64,000 bases of DNA from Vibrio methylphosphonaticus (GTDB lineage Bacteria; Pseudomonadota; Gammaproteobacteria; Enterobacterales; Vibrionaceae): the NCBI RefSeq assembly GCF_023634655.1, contig NZ_JAMKMS010000003.1:186001-250000 (forward strand), written 5' to 3'. A program made the translations under genes and the position numbers. This document shows, in pieces, positions 18,001 to 27,290 of the stretch. Below the pieces are notes generated by a model, which searched no databases, was not told the DNA's origin, and was given only the letters and a program-made list of their open reading frames with translations. The number at the start of each line of letters is the position of its first letter. Position 1 is the first letter of the stretch.

Positions 18001-18490
18001 ACTTTTTTAGACATGAGTCAAAACAGGAAGATGAGGTGATGATAATAGATACCAAAGCTATCCCCTTAGTACAGTGGCGTTAACTATCGCAACTACTCGG
18101 AACATGGACACCAACGTCGGTAAAATTTTTGGAAAGTTGGAGCCGCTATTATCATCTTTCTATCTGATAATGGTAGCCAACCAAAATACAATGATTAAAT
18201 GGATATGTTCTTAAGAGTGATTAAAGGCAGTGCGTGATGGTATCCAAGTTTTATTCCCCATACCCGATAGTGATTACATTGCTACTAATCAGGCTATAAA
18301 GCCGTCCTTCACACTTAGACTTCTTACTCACAGCGAAAGTCAGCTTGATTACTAACTTTCGTTTCACAAGAAAACCCATATGAACAGCCTAAGACTACCG
18401 TCACACTAACGGATAAAAGCTCATAGATCTCGACTAAGTCATCAGGCAAGCCTTGAATAGCAATCACGCCTCTTGTATAAATCCTAGCAA
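18001..18490. other. Gene-free stretch between msmX and the maturase gene
   Basis: No intact gene seen. At about 18153-18186 one frame reads IFLSDNGSQP, which resembles the integrase-core motif of IS3-type transposases, but the frame is broken on both sides and no element ends were found. The right part holds the promoter region of the maturase gene. Confidence 0.4.
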
Positions 18491-18504
18491 TATAAACGTT
18501 TATA
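18491..18504. promoter_or_regulatory. LacI-type operator upstream of the sulfatase maturase
   Basis: Perfect 14-bp palindrome TATAAACGTTTATA, 114 bp upstream of the maturase start. It has the same AAACGTTT core as the lacI and msmX sites and ties the maturase to the sugar locus. Confidence 0.6.
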
Positions 18505-18617
18505 CAAATTCGTAATCAGTTACCCTTAAGACAACTTTCAGCAAGGTTTAGAGGTAATCATGATTACCTCTAAACCGAACATTGCTAATTTGAATTTCTA
18601 CCGACCAAGGAGAAACA

Positions 18618-19919
18618 ATGACTTCCGCTAATCAATGTCACGTAATGGCAAAACCCAGCAGTTCTATTTGTAATTTGGACTGCACCTATTGCTTTTACCT
18701 AGAAAAGGAAAAACTATACTCAGAACGCAAAACCCTATGGAAAATGTCGGAAAGCACTCTTGAGTTGTACGTCCAACAATATATCGACGCACAAGATGGC
18801 GAGCACATTGAATTTGCCTGGCAAGGTGGTGAGCCGACGCTGCTTGGTTTGGACTTTTTCCGCAAAGCGGTTGAGTTTCAAAATAAGTATAAAAAACATC
18901 ACCGCATCACGAATGCATTCCAAACCAATGGTCTGCTACTAAACGAAGAATGGTGCCAATTCTTTAAGGATCATAACTTCTTGATTGGTATTTCCATCGA
19001 TGGACCCGCCCACGTACATGATCATTATCGAGTATCACGTTCAGGCAATCCAAGCCACGCTAAAGTAATGGCCGCTATTGATTTAATGAAGGAACACTCC
19101 GTTGATTTCAATACTCTGACAGTAATAAATAACGAAAATGCCAAGTATCCAGAAGAAATTTATGACTTTCTGGTCGGCATTGGTTCCTCTTATTTACAGT
19201 TCATTCCTATTGTCGAACGTGAAGCCCAGACAGAATCAGAAAATGGCTTGTACTTAATCAGCCCAGAACACTCTCAAGAAGCCAAGGTAACCCAATGGTC
19301 GGTTGCACCAAAAGCTTACGGTGAATTCCTGAATCGAATTTTTGACCGTTGGGTGAAAAAAGACGTTGGCAAAATATTCGTTAACACTTTCGATTCTACA
19401 TTAGCAACTTGGTGTAATGAACCGTCTGGTATTTGCGTGCAATCAGAAACCTGTGGTCATGCCTTCATTCTTGAAGCGAACGGTGACATGTACAATTGTG
19501 ACCATTTTGTTTACCCAGAGCACAAACTAGGCAATATTCATCAATATAGCATTAAAGATATGAACCAAACCGATCGCGCCCATCAATTCGGTCAAGCTAA
19601 AAAAGACACCCTGACTTCACAATGCAAACAATGCGAATATCGATTTGCTTGCCATGGTGGCTGCCCTAAACATCGCTTTGCCGTGTCTCAGTCTGGCCAG
19701 CCGGGTCATAGCTATTTTTGCGAAGGCTACCAAACCTTTTTCAAACACACAGAAAAAGATATGAAGACCATGCGAGACCTCATCAATCGCGGTCGACCAG
19801 CATCAGACATCATGTACGTCTACTTGCAAAAACAACTTGCTAGCCACCAATTCACAGGTGGTCGTAATAGCCCTTGTCATTGTGGAAGCGGCAAGAAAAC
19901 AAAACGCTGTTGCGGGTAA
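18618..19919 (+). CDS. Anaerobic sulfatase-maturating enzyme (radical SAM) with SEC-C tail
   Basis: 433 residues. CNLDCTYC (Cys18, Cys22, Cys25) binds the radical-SAM 4Fe-4S cluster. GGEPTLLGLDFF is the SAM-binding GGE motif. The SPASM region carries further Cys clusters (CVQSETCGHAF, MYNCDHF, CKQCEYRFACHGGCPKHRF, YFCEGY). The family converts the Cys or Ser of sulfatase CxPSR motifs to formylglycine, so the cytoplasmic sulfatase at 4656-6266 is the obvious client. Residues 417-433 add NSPCHCGSGKKTKRCCG, a SEC-C type zinc motif known from SecA tails and not part of the minimal enzyme. Strong RBS AGGAG; terminator at 19975. Confidence 0.95.
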   Translation: MTSANQCHVMAKPSSSICNLDCTYCFYLEKEKLYSERKTLWKMSESTLELYVQQYIDAQDGEHIEFAWQGGEPTLLGLDFFRKAVEFQNKYKKHHRITNAFQTNGLLLNEEWCQFFKDHNFLIGISIDGPAHVHDHYRVSRSGNPSHAKVMAAIDLMKEHSVDFNTLTVINNENAKYPEEIYDFLVGIGSSYLQFIPIVEREAQTESENGLYLISPEHSQEAKVTQWSVAPKAYGEFLNRIFDRWVKKDVGKIFVNTFDSTLATWCNEPSGICVQSETCGHAFILEANGDMYNCDHFVYPEHKLGNIHQYSIKDMNQTDRAHQFGQAKKDTLTSQCKQCEYRFACHGGCPKHRFAVSQSGQPGHSYFCEGYQTFFKHTEKDMKTMRDLINRGRPASDIMYVYLQKQLASHQFTGGRNSPCHCGSGKKTKRCCG

Positions 19920-19974
19920 CATTCTGCCCTAGTTTCGCATAAAGAACACGCTAACATTCTTTGTATTATTCGTT

Positions 19975-20006
19975 AATGAAGAGCAATCAGACTCTTCATT
20001 TTTTTT
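19975..20006 (+). terminator. Rho-independent terminator of the maturase gene
   Basis: Perfect 9-bp stem aatgaagag / ctcttcatt with an 8-nt loop followed by a run of eight T. Confidence 0.85.
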
Positions 20007-20017
20007 ACCCTCTATAG

Positions 20018-21072
20018 GGCTTTGTTGCCGAATTCAGCAAAAGAGCGAACGCTAGCTAAATAGTTCGTATTTTAAACAACATACTGAGTTTCGGGCATAC
20101 CTATCCCAGTTACCTTGTTCAGTGCTTTGATCATGGCGTAAGCCTCACCAACTTGTGCGTTGTAATTTCTTAGGCTTAATTTCCCACCTAACAACTGTTT
20201 CACCCGATACATAGTAGTCTCCGATAATGAGCGCTTATGGTAACCATACTTCTGTTTCCACTTTTTGTTCGAGCCATAGAGCTTTTGGCAGCCAACTGCC
20301 AAATTACGTGGATGCCCTTTTTCCCAGAAAGCGGCACCTTCACGCGGAGGAATTAAAGGTATCGCTTTCTTAACCCTAATCGCTCTGTGACACTCTCTTG
20401 TATCGTATGCACCGTCTCCCGAGATTTCCTTGATGGTACGGCGTGTTTGCTTGAGTAGGTTAGGGAGTACTTCTGCATCGGTCACACCTGAGAGTGTCAG
20501 CTCTGCAGCGACAATTTCATGTGTGTCTGTATCAACCGCAAGATGGAGTTTACGCCAGACTCGACGCTTGCCATCAGTTCCATGCTTTTTCACTTTCCAT
20601 TCTCCCTCACCGTATACCTTGAGCCCAGTTGCATCAATGGCTAGGTGTTGGATGGCGCCTCGTGTTGAGGCTTTGAAATTAACTTCTACATCCTTGGCTC
20701 GGCGGCTTATACAGGTATAGTGAGGACAAACCAATGGGACATTCGCTAATTTAAATACTGAGTCTATAAAGCCTTGTAGCGCCCTTAAGGGCAGGGAAAA
20801 GATGCGCTTGACCATGAGAGCGGTCGTGATAGCTAAGTCACTAAACAATCGCGGTCTACCACGTCTATGCTGTTTAGATTGTTTCCACTCTGTTATTGCT
20901 TCTTCGTCAATCCAGAAAGTGAGTGAACCTCGGTTGACTAGGGAGTTGTTGTACTTGCGCCAGTTGGTGGTTTTATAGCGAGGCTTCGGCATGAAATCAA
21001 AGTCAGTAAATGAATGTCCCTGATCTGATCGTAAGATTTTGATTTAGTTCATTCGATTTCGGCAACAAAGCC
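20018..21072 (-). mobile_element. IS5-family element, IS903 group
   Basis: About 1055 bp. The ends are inverted repeats beginning GGCTTTGTTGCCGAA, matching the IS903-type GGCTTTGTTG start. A single intact transposase gene lies inside. The 9-bp flanks, CCTCTATAG on the left and TGTGTTACC on the right, differ, so no target duplication is present. That suggests adjacent deletion or recombination after insertion. Confidence 0.9.
20072..20992 (-). CDS. IS903-type transposase
   Basis: 306 residues, typical for IS903-group transposases. N-terminal RYKTTNWRKYNNSLVNRGS and RGRPRLFSDLAI are family-typical. The DDE residues are visible in HLAIDATGLKVYGEGEW, ISGDGAYDTRECH and YHKRSLSETTMYRVKQL. The frame is intact. 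It mobilises the element bounded at 20018 and 21072. Confidence 0.95.
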   Translation of the reverse strand: MPKPRYKTTNWRKYNNSLVNRGSLTFWIDEEAITEWKQSKQHRRGRPRLFSDLAITTALMVKRIFSLPLRALQGFIDSVFKLANVPLVCPHYTCISRRAKDVEVNFKASTRGAIQHLAIDATGLKVYGEGEWKVKKHGTDGKRRVWRKLHLAVDTDTHEIVAAELTLSGVTDAEVLPNLLKQTRRTIKEISGDGAYDTRECHRAIRVKKAIPLIPPREGAAFWEKGHPRNLAVGCQKLYGSNKKWKQKYGYHKRSLSETTMYRVKQLLGGKLSLRNYNAQVGEAYAMIKALNKVTGIGMPETQYVV

Positions 21073-21385
21073 TGTGTTACCTAGCAATGTCCGTATTAAA
21101 TAGGTAGTAATAAATCTAAGTGGCGCACTTGTCTCAGCGATTAAGTGCGTGTGTAAAAATTACACTCACTGATCAGACTTATTGGCATAAGAGCAGATGT
21201 GGATTCGAGTCATTTTATAGCGGAGCATTATTGGTGCTCTGTAGAAACGCTTCACCCTATCTGAAGCTTATACAAAATGCCTGACAGTAAGTCCCCAATT
21301 TGGGGTGAGCGGATTCTATAGAAGCGCACTGTAGCGCTCCGTGATTTGAGAAATAATGTCTATTTCTACGCTCAAAATGTTCCCT
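21073..21385. other. Gene-free stretch after the IS
   Basis: 313 bp without a supportable gene. It contains short hairpins (for example around 21221-21241) that could end transcription of the pseudogene reading into it on the minus strand. Nothing else recognised. Confidence 0.4.
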
Positions 21386-22665
21386 CTAGAATGCTGTCTC
21401 GACCCAATGTTCGACATTATGCTGGTCATCGCTAATGGCAATGTAGCGCCATTTATCAAAGGTTAGGCAAGGGTGCGATGTTGAAAAGGCAATCATATCA
21501 ACAACTTGGAGATCGCAGTCCTCTGGAACTGACAAAAATGTGTGTTGATCCATCACATCCGTCGCCACAAGGCCTGCTGTATCTATTTGTTCACCATCGC
21601 GATAGATTCGCTCAGGAATAGGAAGCCCTGCGTCGAATGCGACATCGCGCTTGCCTAGCCCTAAGATGGCCTTTGTGGCTTCAGGGCGAGAAATGACATA
21701 CGCCCAAACCTCTAAAGCGGAAGAGAGATCGCCGCCAAGCTCACAAGCAAAACCTTGGTTTTCTCAGCACGTCGCATCACTTTATGCTGGGCATCTAGAT
21801 AGATACCAGTGTCATGAATGACGTAGCAACCAGGGCGTAAAATGGCATCAAAAGCGTCGAGGTGGGCAAATTCTTCCGCGACCACGTCGTACCATGCAGA
21901 GCCAGCACCTGTGACGATCGGTTTTTCCGGCTGTAGATTGTCTGCAACTAACTGACCTGCTAACTCAAGAGTATTGGCAAGAAACTGACGTACACGGGCT
22001 TCTTCATCGCCACCGTGTATAACGCCTTCATAGACTTCAATCCCGACCAAATTAACGTTTGGCATGTTTGCTATAAACTGAGCAAGAGCGATGACTTCAT
22101 CGACCGTACGACAGCCACAGCGACCTCCGGCAACGCCATATTCAATCAGAACATCGATTGCACTGTTAACGTGTTCAAAGTAATGCTGTAACTGCTGAAT
22201 ATTTTGCTTTGAATCGACACATACCATAACGCGAGCATCGGTGTCTCGTTGTACACGATGAATAATGGCCATGTTGGCTTTGCCGACGAGTTGGTTGGCC
22301 ATCATGATATTAGTGATACCACTTTGAGCGGCCACTTCAACTTGTGGGGCGGTGGCGACAGTCACTCCCCAAGCACCACACTCTTGCTGCTGGCGGAAAA
22401 ATTCCGGAGTCATGGTTGTTTTGCCATGTGGACAAAGTTTGACGCCGTGATGATTGGCAAATTTTTGCATCCACTGCATGTTATTTTCTAAATGACTGCG
22501 CTTAATCACGGCAGCAGGCAAGCTAATTTCTTCTTTAAGTAAGCTGTAACTCGGCAATTCATGGTCGCAGCACGCCATTCCTTTTTGACCGATTGCATAT
22601 CCCAACGCATGGGTTTTGTGATTGTTTCTATCTTTTTTAAATAGATTATTCATTTTAATTCTCAC
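21386..22665 (-). pseudogene. Frameshifted DSD1/D-threonine-aldolase-like PLP enzyme
   Basis: Residues 1-300 read as an alanine-racemase-N-fold enzyme of the D-serine dehydratase/D-threonine aldolase-like family, with the PLP lysine probably in CPHGKTTMTPEF and GVAGGRCGCRT. After RRAEKTK the frame is lost at a T-run (21759-21762). The other frame continues as GFACELGGDLSSALEVWAYV through AFDAGLPIPERIYRDGEQ to the family-like C-terminus ending at 21386. A single-base deletion in the A-run (coding strand) explains this. Such enzymes handle D-amino acids and are often beside N-acyl-D-amino-acid deacylases, as here. The intact length would be about 425. Confidence 0.85.
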
Positions 22666-22835
22666 ACTAACACGGACTAAGTTATTGATTAATAATGATC
22701 GATGGTGTTCATAATACTTCCAATGTTAGAAACTATCAAACTTTGTTGGTGTTTTTGTGTAATTAGTCACTGAGTTTTATGTGGGTAATTTCTAACATAG
22801 GTGTCATGGAAAGCGTGAAGACGAGAGATAAGGTC

Positions 22836-23701
22836 ATGTTGTTCGACACTATTATAAAAAATGTAGAAATCGTCGATGGAACCAATGAGGCGTCCTACCA
22901 TGCGGATCTGGCTATTAAGCAAGATCGCATCGCTAAAATTGGTGATCTTGCAGGCTTTGAGGCGAGCAAGATCATCGACGGTCAGGGGCAGGTGCTCAGC
23001 CCTGGTTTTATTGATGTTCACACTCACGATGATACCAATGTTATTCGCTACCCAGATTGCTTGCCGAAAATCAGTCAAGGCGTGACAACGGTGATTGTTG
23101 GTAACTGCGGCATCAGTGCATCACCGGCAACATTACACGTTGCCCCGCCAGATCCGATGAATCTGTTGGGTAAGCAAGAAGACTTTAAGTACCCAACGTT
23201 TGCAGAGTACGCGACTGCGGTTGAGCAAGCGGAGCCTGCGGTTAATGTTGCTGCCTTGATAGGACACACCACACTTCGCAATAACGTGATGGATGAACTG
23301 CTTCGTGAAGCCTCAGAAGGTGAGCTTCAGTCGATGCAGACTGCATTAGCACAAGCGATGGCCGAAGGTGCGCTGGGATTAAGCTCCGGTTTGGCCTACG
23401 CCAGCGCTAAGCAAGCCACGGCCAGTGAAGTGATGCGCTTAGCAGAGGTATTGGCTGAGTTCGGCGGTATCTATACCACTCATATGCGCACTGAATTTGA
23501 AGAAATCTTGAGTGCTATGGAAGAGGCCTTTGAGACAGGTCTACATGCCCGAGTACCTGTGGTTATTTCTCACTTGAAATGCGCAGGCGCAGGAAACTGG
23601 GTTTGCTCTCGACAACGCTGACCGCGATAGCGAAACTGAAGAACAAGCTTGCCATTTCGAACGTTCAATACCCCCATGACTGTCCCCTTACAAACCAGTA
23701 A
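22836..23701 (+). pseudogene. Truncated, frameshifted N-acyl-D-amino-acid deacylase
   Basis: The start at 22836 (MLFDTIIKN) is supported by AGATAAGG upstream. The first 260 residues are a D-aminoacylase: DVHTHDD metal site, VGNCGIS (metal-bridging Cys), TTHMRTE and ISHLKCAGAGNW. Full enzymes have about 480 residues. After GNW the frame breaks at a G-run near 23601-23603; a second frame gives STTLTAIAKLKNKLAISNVQ, then similarity ends near 23680 and a stop follows at 23699. The gene therefore has a frameshift and has lost roughly its last 40 percent. It is divergent from the broken PLP gene, 170 bp away. Confidence 0.85.
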
Positions 23702-23900
23702 TTAATGATTGCATTGAAACACCACTAAGCATTTCTTCTTCTACTCTTTCCCAAATGAAGAGTATTTTTCTACCACCGAATGGACGAATGTAATGTACTC
23801 CCTCAAACAGTACACTGTCCTTCAACTGCTCCCTGATCACTCTTTCGTCATACTTGATTCGCTTTGAGAGCTCTGACGTTGTCAAATAGGTATTATCCAT
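23688..23900 (-). CDS. Small excisionase/AlpA-like DNA-binding protein
   Basis: 70 residues with a winged-helix/MerR-like pattern: YLTTSELSKRIKYDERVIRE (helix-turn-helix) followed by GVHYIRPFGGRKILFIWERV (wing). This type of small protein is common beside integrases in phages and genomic islands, where it works as an excisionase or regulator. It starts right at the junction where the deacylase similarity ends and overlaps the residual pseudogene tail. It is divergent from the XRE gene at 24034. No integrase is nearby. Family assignment is by pattern only. Confidence 0.65.
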   Translation of the reverse strand: MDNTYLTTSELSKRIKYDERVIREQLKDSVLFEGVHYIRPFGGRKILFIWERVEEEMLSGVSMQSLITGL

Positions 23901-24033
23901 CGTACAATCTCCTACTGAACTAAATATCTTTTAAAAGAGCCTAATGCTCTCCTATAGAACAAAATGTATCATAGAAATACTCTTTTGCAAGTGTTTTTAA
24001 CCTACAGGAGGTCATTTTTAACAGGAGAAGACC

Positions 24034-24246
24034 ATGCTGAAGTGCCACTTATCGAAAATAATGGGCGAGAGAAAGCTTAAAATTTCAGATGTTGCGCGAG
24101 ATACGGGCATCAATAGAGGCACTATTACGCGTTTGTATAACGAAACAGCAACACGAGTCGAATTAGAGGTGATTGACACACTTTGCGGTTACTTTGAGAT
24201 TACAGTGGCGGAGCTATTCGAAAGGATCTCTGAACGTACAGATTAG
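24034..24246 (+). CDS. Small XRE-family (Cro/CI) regulator
   Basis: 70 residues, essentially one helix-turn-helix domain: LKISDVARDTGINRGTITRL then LEVIDTLCGYFEITVAELF. It resembles YozG-type or phage Cro-like repressors. AGGAG is placed 7 nt before the ATG. It is divergent from the excisionase-like gene with a 133-bp shared AT-rich promoter region, the usual layout of a small genetic switch. It lies between the island junction and tRNA-Gly. Confidence 0.8.
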   Translation: MLKCHLSKIMGERKLKISDVARDTGINRGTITRLYNETATRVELEVIDTLCGYFEITVAELFERISERTD

Positions 24247-24450
24247 GTAAGGTAATGTTGGGCTGACGACTTTCATGTTAAAGCCCATCTAACGCCATCT
24301 AGACCCCTAAACAACAGTGGACACCAACATAGCCACCATTTGGCCACCAACTATTTACTTCGAGTTTAACGCTGAATTTTAGATACAAAAAATCACGCAA
24401 TTAAGCGTGTTATTTCAACCATTTGGATTGTGTAATCGTGAAGAAGAGAT

Positions 24451-24525
<75 letters not shown>

Positions 24526-24657
24526 ACATCGTTGGTACGAGATAGATAATGCCACAATCGCTCAGAATGAAAAGCGTTATTTTGCACTTAAGTGTTTGTT
24601 TGCTCGTTTTTTATTCTTACTGCTTAGTGCTTGTACACCAAACAGCGTGCACAAAAC

Positions 24658-24682
24658 AAAAACCGTGATATGACACACGGTT
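24658..24682 (-). terminator. Terminator of the OmpA-like gene
   Basis: Stem aaccgtg / cacggtt, then TTTTTGTTTTG on the minus strand, about 90 bp past the stop at 24770. Confidence 0.65.
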
Positions 24683-24769
24683 TATGACTCGGGTAGTTGA
24701 ATCTATCGTTTAACCCTGGGGACAACAGTCACGCTCACACTAGAACGAATACTCCCCGTATAACTCCGG

Positions 24770-25426
24770 TCAGAACTGATAATGGACGCCCACCATAAAC
24801 AAACCTATCTCCGCATTCCCAAGGTTCACGCCACTACCGTGTTCAAAATTGGGCATCATATGCGTGTAATCTAGCCTCATATTAACGCTATTGTTCATCG
24901 CTATATTAACGCCAATGCCAACATGAGTACCTATACCATACGAGTAATCGTTGGCACTCTCTTTATCTGGCTTACCGTCCCAAGCCATTAAAAGCCCTGA
25001 TACCCCCAGCTTTGTATACAAGGCGACATTATTATTAACATAGTAAGAGAACTTGGGCGACACTGACACGACTCCCGCAACCGATGATAAACCAGTCACT
25101 GAAGTGTTTGCGCCTAATACCTGCCCTTCTAAGCCAAACCAATCTGTAAAATGGTAGCCTGCATAAACGGCTATCGCGGGACTGGAATGATTATAGCGTT
25201 CACCTTCGAAACTGTTTTCAATCGAATGTGTTTGCATATTACCCAAAGAACCACCCACAAATGCACCTTGCTTGTCAGCTGCCTGTAGCGTAAATGAAGA
25301 GAATAAGAGTGCGCTCGCTAAAACAACATTTTTAGGAAGGCCTACAGGCGATAATGACGCCTTATAAGTCGATAGATCGTTAAAGATAGAAGTCTGCTGT
25401 GTATTCTGTATGGTCATTGGCGTCAC
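24770..25426 (-). CDS. OmpA-like outer-membrane beta-barrel protein
   Basis: 218 residues. A hydrophobic signal (VVLASALLFSSFTLQAADK) ends near residue 52, but it is preceded by a polar extension of about 33 residues, so the true start may be an internal non-ATG codon. The rest is a small barrel of alternating beta strands (GAFVGGSLGNM, AIAVYAGYHFTDWFGLEGQV, VALYTKLGVSGLLMAWDG, NSVNMRLDYTHMMPN) ending in the C-terminal Phe (VGVHYQF) needed for BAM-dependent insertion. No OmpA peptidoglycan domain is present. Function beyond a membrane barrel is unknown. Confidence 0.8.
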   Translation of the reverse strand: MTPMTIQNTQQTSIFNDLSTYKASLSPVGLPKNVVLASALLFSSFTLQAADKQGAFVGGSLGNMQTHSIENSFEGERYNHSSPAIAVYAGYHFTDWFGLEGQVLGANTSVTGLSSVAGVVSVSPKFSYYVNNNVALYTKLGVSGLLMAWDGKPDKESANDYSYGIGTHVGIGVNIAMNNSVNMRLDYTHMMPNFEHGSGVNLGNAEIGLFMVGVHYQF

Positions 25427-25693
25427 CTTTTTATCTTGTTATTGTGATGTTCTAAGGTAACTCTATCTATAGCGGTAATAGTGTGCATGGCAATGCGATA
25501 AAAGGGATAAATGATGGATGAATGGTTATATTCGCCGACAACTCGCCAGCCTCTATCATGCGCAATTAATGGTCAATTTAATTCACAAACACAAATCCGT
25601 GTAAATTCGCATAATACCTCTCGTCAAAACCGTAAAGCTCTGCTACCGTTACGCCACTTAACAACATAGTTACAACCTGAGTTCGATGCACCT

Positions 25694-26857
25694 ATGCCTT
25701 CACCTCATACCATAAAAAAAATCGTCGAAATTGGTGATACATTACACCGCAGTGGCTGTGCTCCTTATAAAGTCGAAAAGTACGCGCAATACTATGCTCA
25801 GAAGCATGGTATCGACGTCATGGTTCAAGCAACGCCTACCGCGATTAATTATCAATTCCCTGATAAAAATAACACTGTGGTATTAAAACGACTCAAACCT
25901 GCATCCATCAACCTTGGTCTACTGGCTAATACCATTATTCGTATTAATCAGCCCAGCAATGAACCCGTTCCTGAACCGATTGGTTATCCAAAGTGGGTTG
26001 TTGCGTTGGCCAATATGGGCATTCCACCCGCATACTTAATGCTGGTTGGCAGCACCCTAGAAGCCGTCGCCTATTCCGTTGTACTGGGTTTGATTGTTTG
26101 GCTCACTCAGTTAGTTGTGAAGGGGCGTAATTCAATCGCCGTCGAGTTTGTAGCGGCACTGTTAACAGGAATTTTTGTGGCATTTATCGCCAGTACGGGG
26201 GCAGCAATTCCCATTTGGGCATTATGTATCGCTACGGTGGTGCTTTTTGTCCCCGGACTCTCGATTGCCAATTCATTAGAATGCCTCGCGTTTAATGATT
26301 TAGTTTCTGGTACCGCTCTACTAGGGCAAAGTGCATTAACACTGATCAAGTTGTTCATTGGGGTGATAATGGGACTCAATATTGGTGAAGCGTGGTGGGG
26401 GCAAGCGGAATCTTTGTCTTACACCAACGAAGTCCCTCTATGGTTACACTGTTTTGGGCTACTGTTGATTTCATCATCTATCGGAGTGATTTTTAACGCT
26501 CGCCCAAAAGATGTACTGCTAGGATTACCCGTTGCGGTCCTTGGCATGTGGGGCCCTTTTTATCTTGGCTTTAGCAGTGGCTGGATTGTCGGCACATGGA
26601 TTACAACCGTACTTATTACTTTATACGGAACTTGGGTTGCCAAACGGCTCGATCTGACCGGGTCTATTTATATCGTTCAAGGTATCATCATACTGGTTCC
26701 CGGTAGCCGAGTATTGGTCAGTGCTAGTCAGTCGGTGTTTGAACAATCGATTTTACCGATCCCCAACATCGGTTTATCCGCATTATTTATGTTCTCTGCA
26801 ATCGTTGCCGGGCAAATTACGGCCTATTCTTTGTACTCTCCTAAAATAGACCGTTAG
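25694..26857 (+). CDS. ThrE-family threonine/serine exporter
   Basis: 387 residues. An N-terminal cytoplasmic domain (about 1-105: IVEIGDTLHRSGCAPYKVEK, PTAINYQF) matches the DUF1212/ThrE domain. About ten membrane helices follow, including a glycine-rich segment (FVPGLSIANSLECLAFNDLV) and IIILVPGSRVLV near the end. Both ThrE halves are fused in one chain as in the classical exporter. It exports L-threonine/L-serine in characterised members. It is a single gene with a hairpin just downstream. Confidence 0.85.
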   Translation: MPSPHTIKKIVEIGDTLHRSGCAPYKVEKYAQYYAQKHGIDVMVQATPTAINYQFPDKNNTVVLKRLKPASINLGLLANTIIRINQPSNEPVPEPIGYPKWVVALANMGIPPAYLMLVGSTLEAVAYSVVLGLIVWLTQLVVKGRNSIAVEFVAALLTGIFVAFIASTGAAIPIWALCIATVVLFVPGLSIANSLECLAFNDLVSGTALLGQSALTLIKLFIGVIMGLNIGEAWWGQAESLSYTNEVPLWLHCFGLLLISSSIGVIFNARPKDVLLGLPVAVLGMWGPFYLGFSSGWIVGTWITTVLITLYGTWVAKRLDLTGSIYIVQGIIILVPGSRVLVSASQSVFEQSILPIPNIGLSALFMFSAIVAGQITAYSLYSPKIDR

Positions 26858-26862
26858 TCATA

Positions 26863-26893
26863 TTTAGGGATGAACTATTAGTGCATCCCTAAA
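26863..26893 (+). terminator. Hairpin after the thrE-like gene
   Basis: Perfect 10-bp stem tttagggatg / catccctaaa with an 11-nt loop, directly after the stop codon; no T-run follows. Confidence 0.55.
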
Positions 26894-27290
26894 CCAACCC
26901 CTTTATATTTGTTCTACTAAGTTTACAATTTTATTAATTTTCGGCTAAAAATTATTCTTTTATATCAAAAGGTTAAAAATTTGTTTCTTATTCGACCGCA
27001 GCACTTTAATTAAGCGTTTTGTCAGAGAAATGAAATGTCATGTAATTGAAATCAAAAAACCAGCTTAAGTTCAAATATTCCGTACAAGCTTCACTTAGAA
27101 TCGTTGACTTAACTCTGTAGTGGCTTATATTCATTTCTGGCTAGAAATGAAGTTACGTTGTTTACAAAAGACATTCGTTGAATTCAAAGCAATTCCTTGT
27201 CGTGTTGTACGCAATAGCAATTTACTTTTTCGCGCTATAGCTGCCGAATCGGCAAAACAAAAAGAAAATACTAAATTTTAGGATTACACT
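26894..27290 (+). promoter_or_regulatory. Cold-shock gene leader region
   Basis: About 400 bp without a gene, AT-rich, ending in a purine-rich run and a weak RBS before the cold-shock start. cspA-type genes commonly have long structured leaders that act as thermosensors. The short palindrome ctgccgaatcggca (27241-27254) is the clearest structured element. The promoter was not located. Confidence 0.45.

Noticed and set aside
18153..18186. IFLSDNGSQP reading as a possible IS3 integrase core
   Set aside because: Only one short motif, frame broken on both sides, no terminal repeats; too weak to call an IS relic.
21314..21321. ttctatag as a displaced target duplication of the IS903-type element (left flank tctatag)
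   Set aside because: About 240 bp away from the right IS end and only 7 bp; chance is likely.
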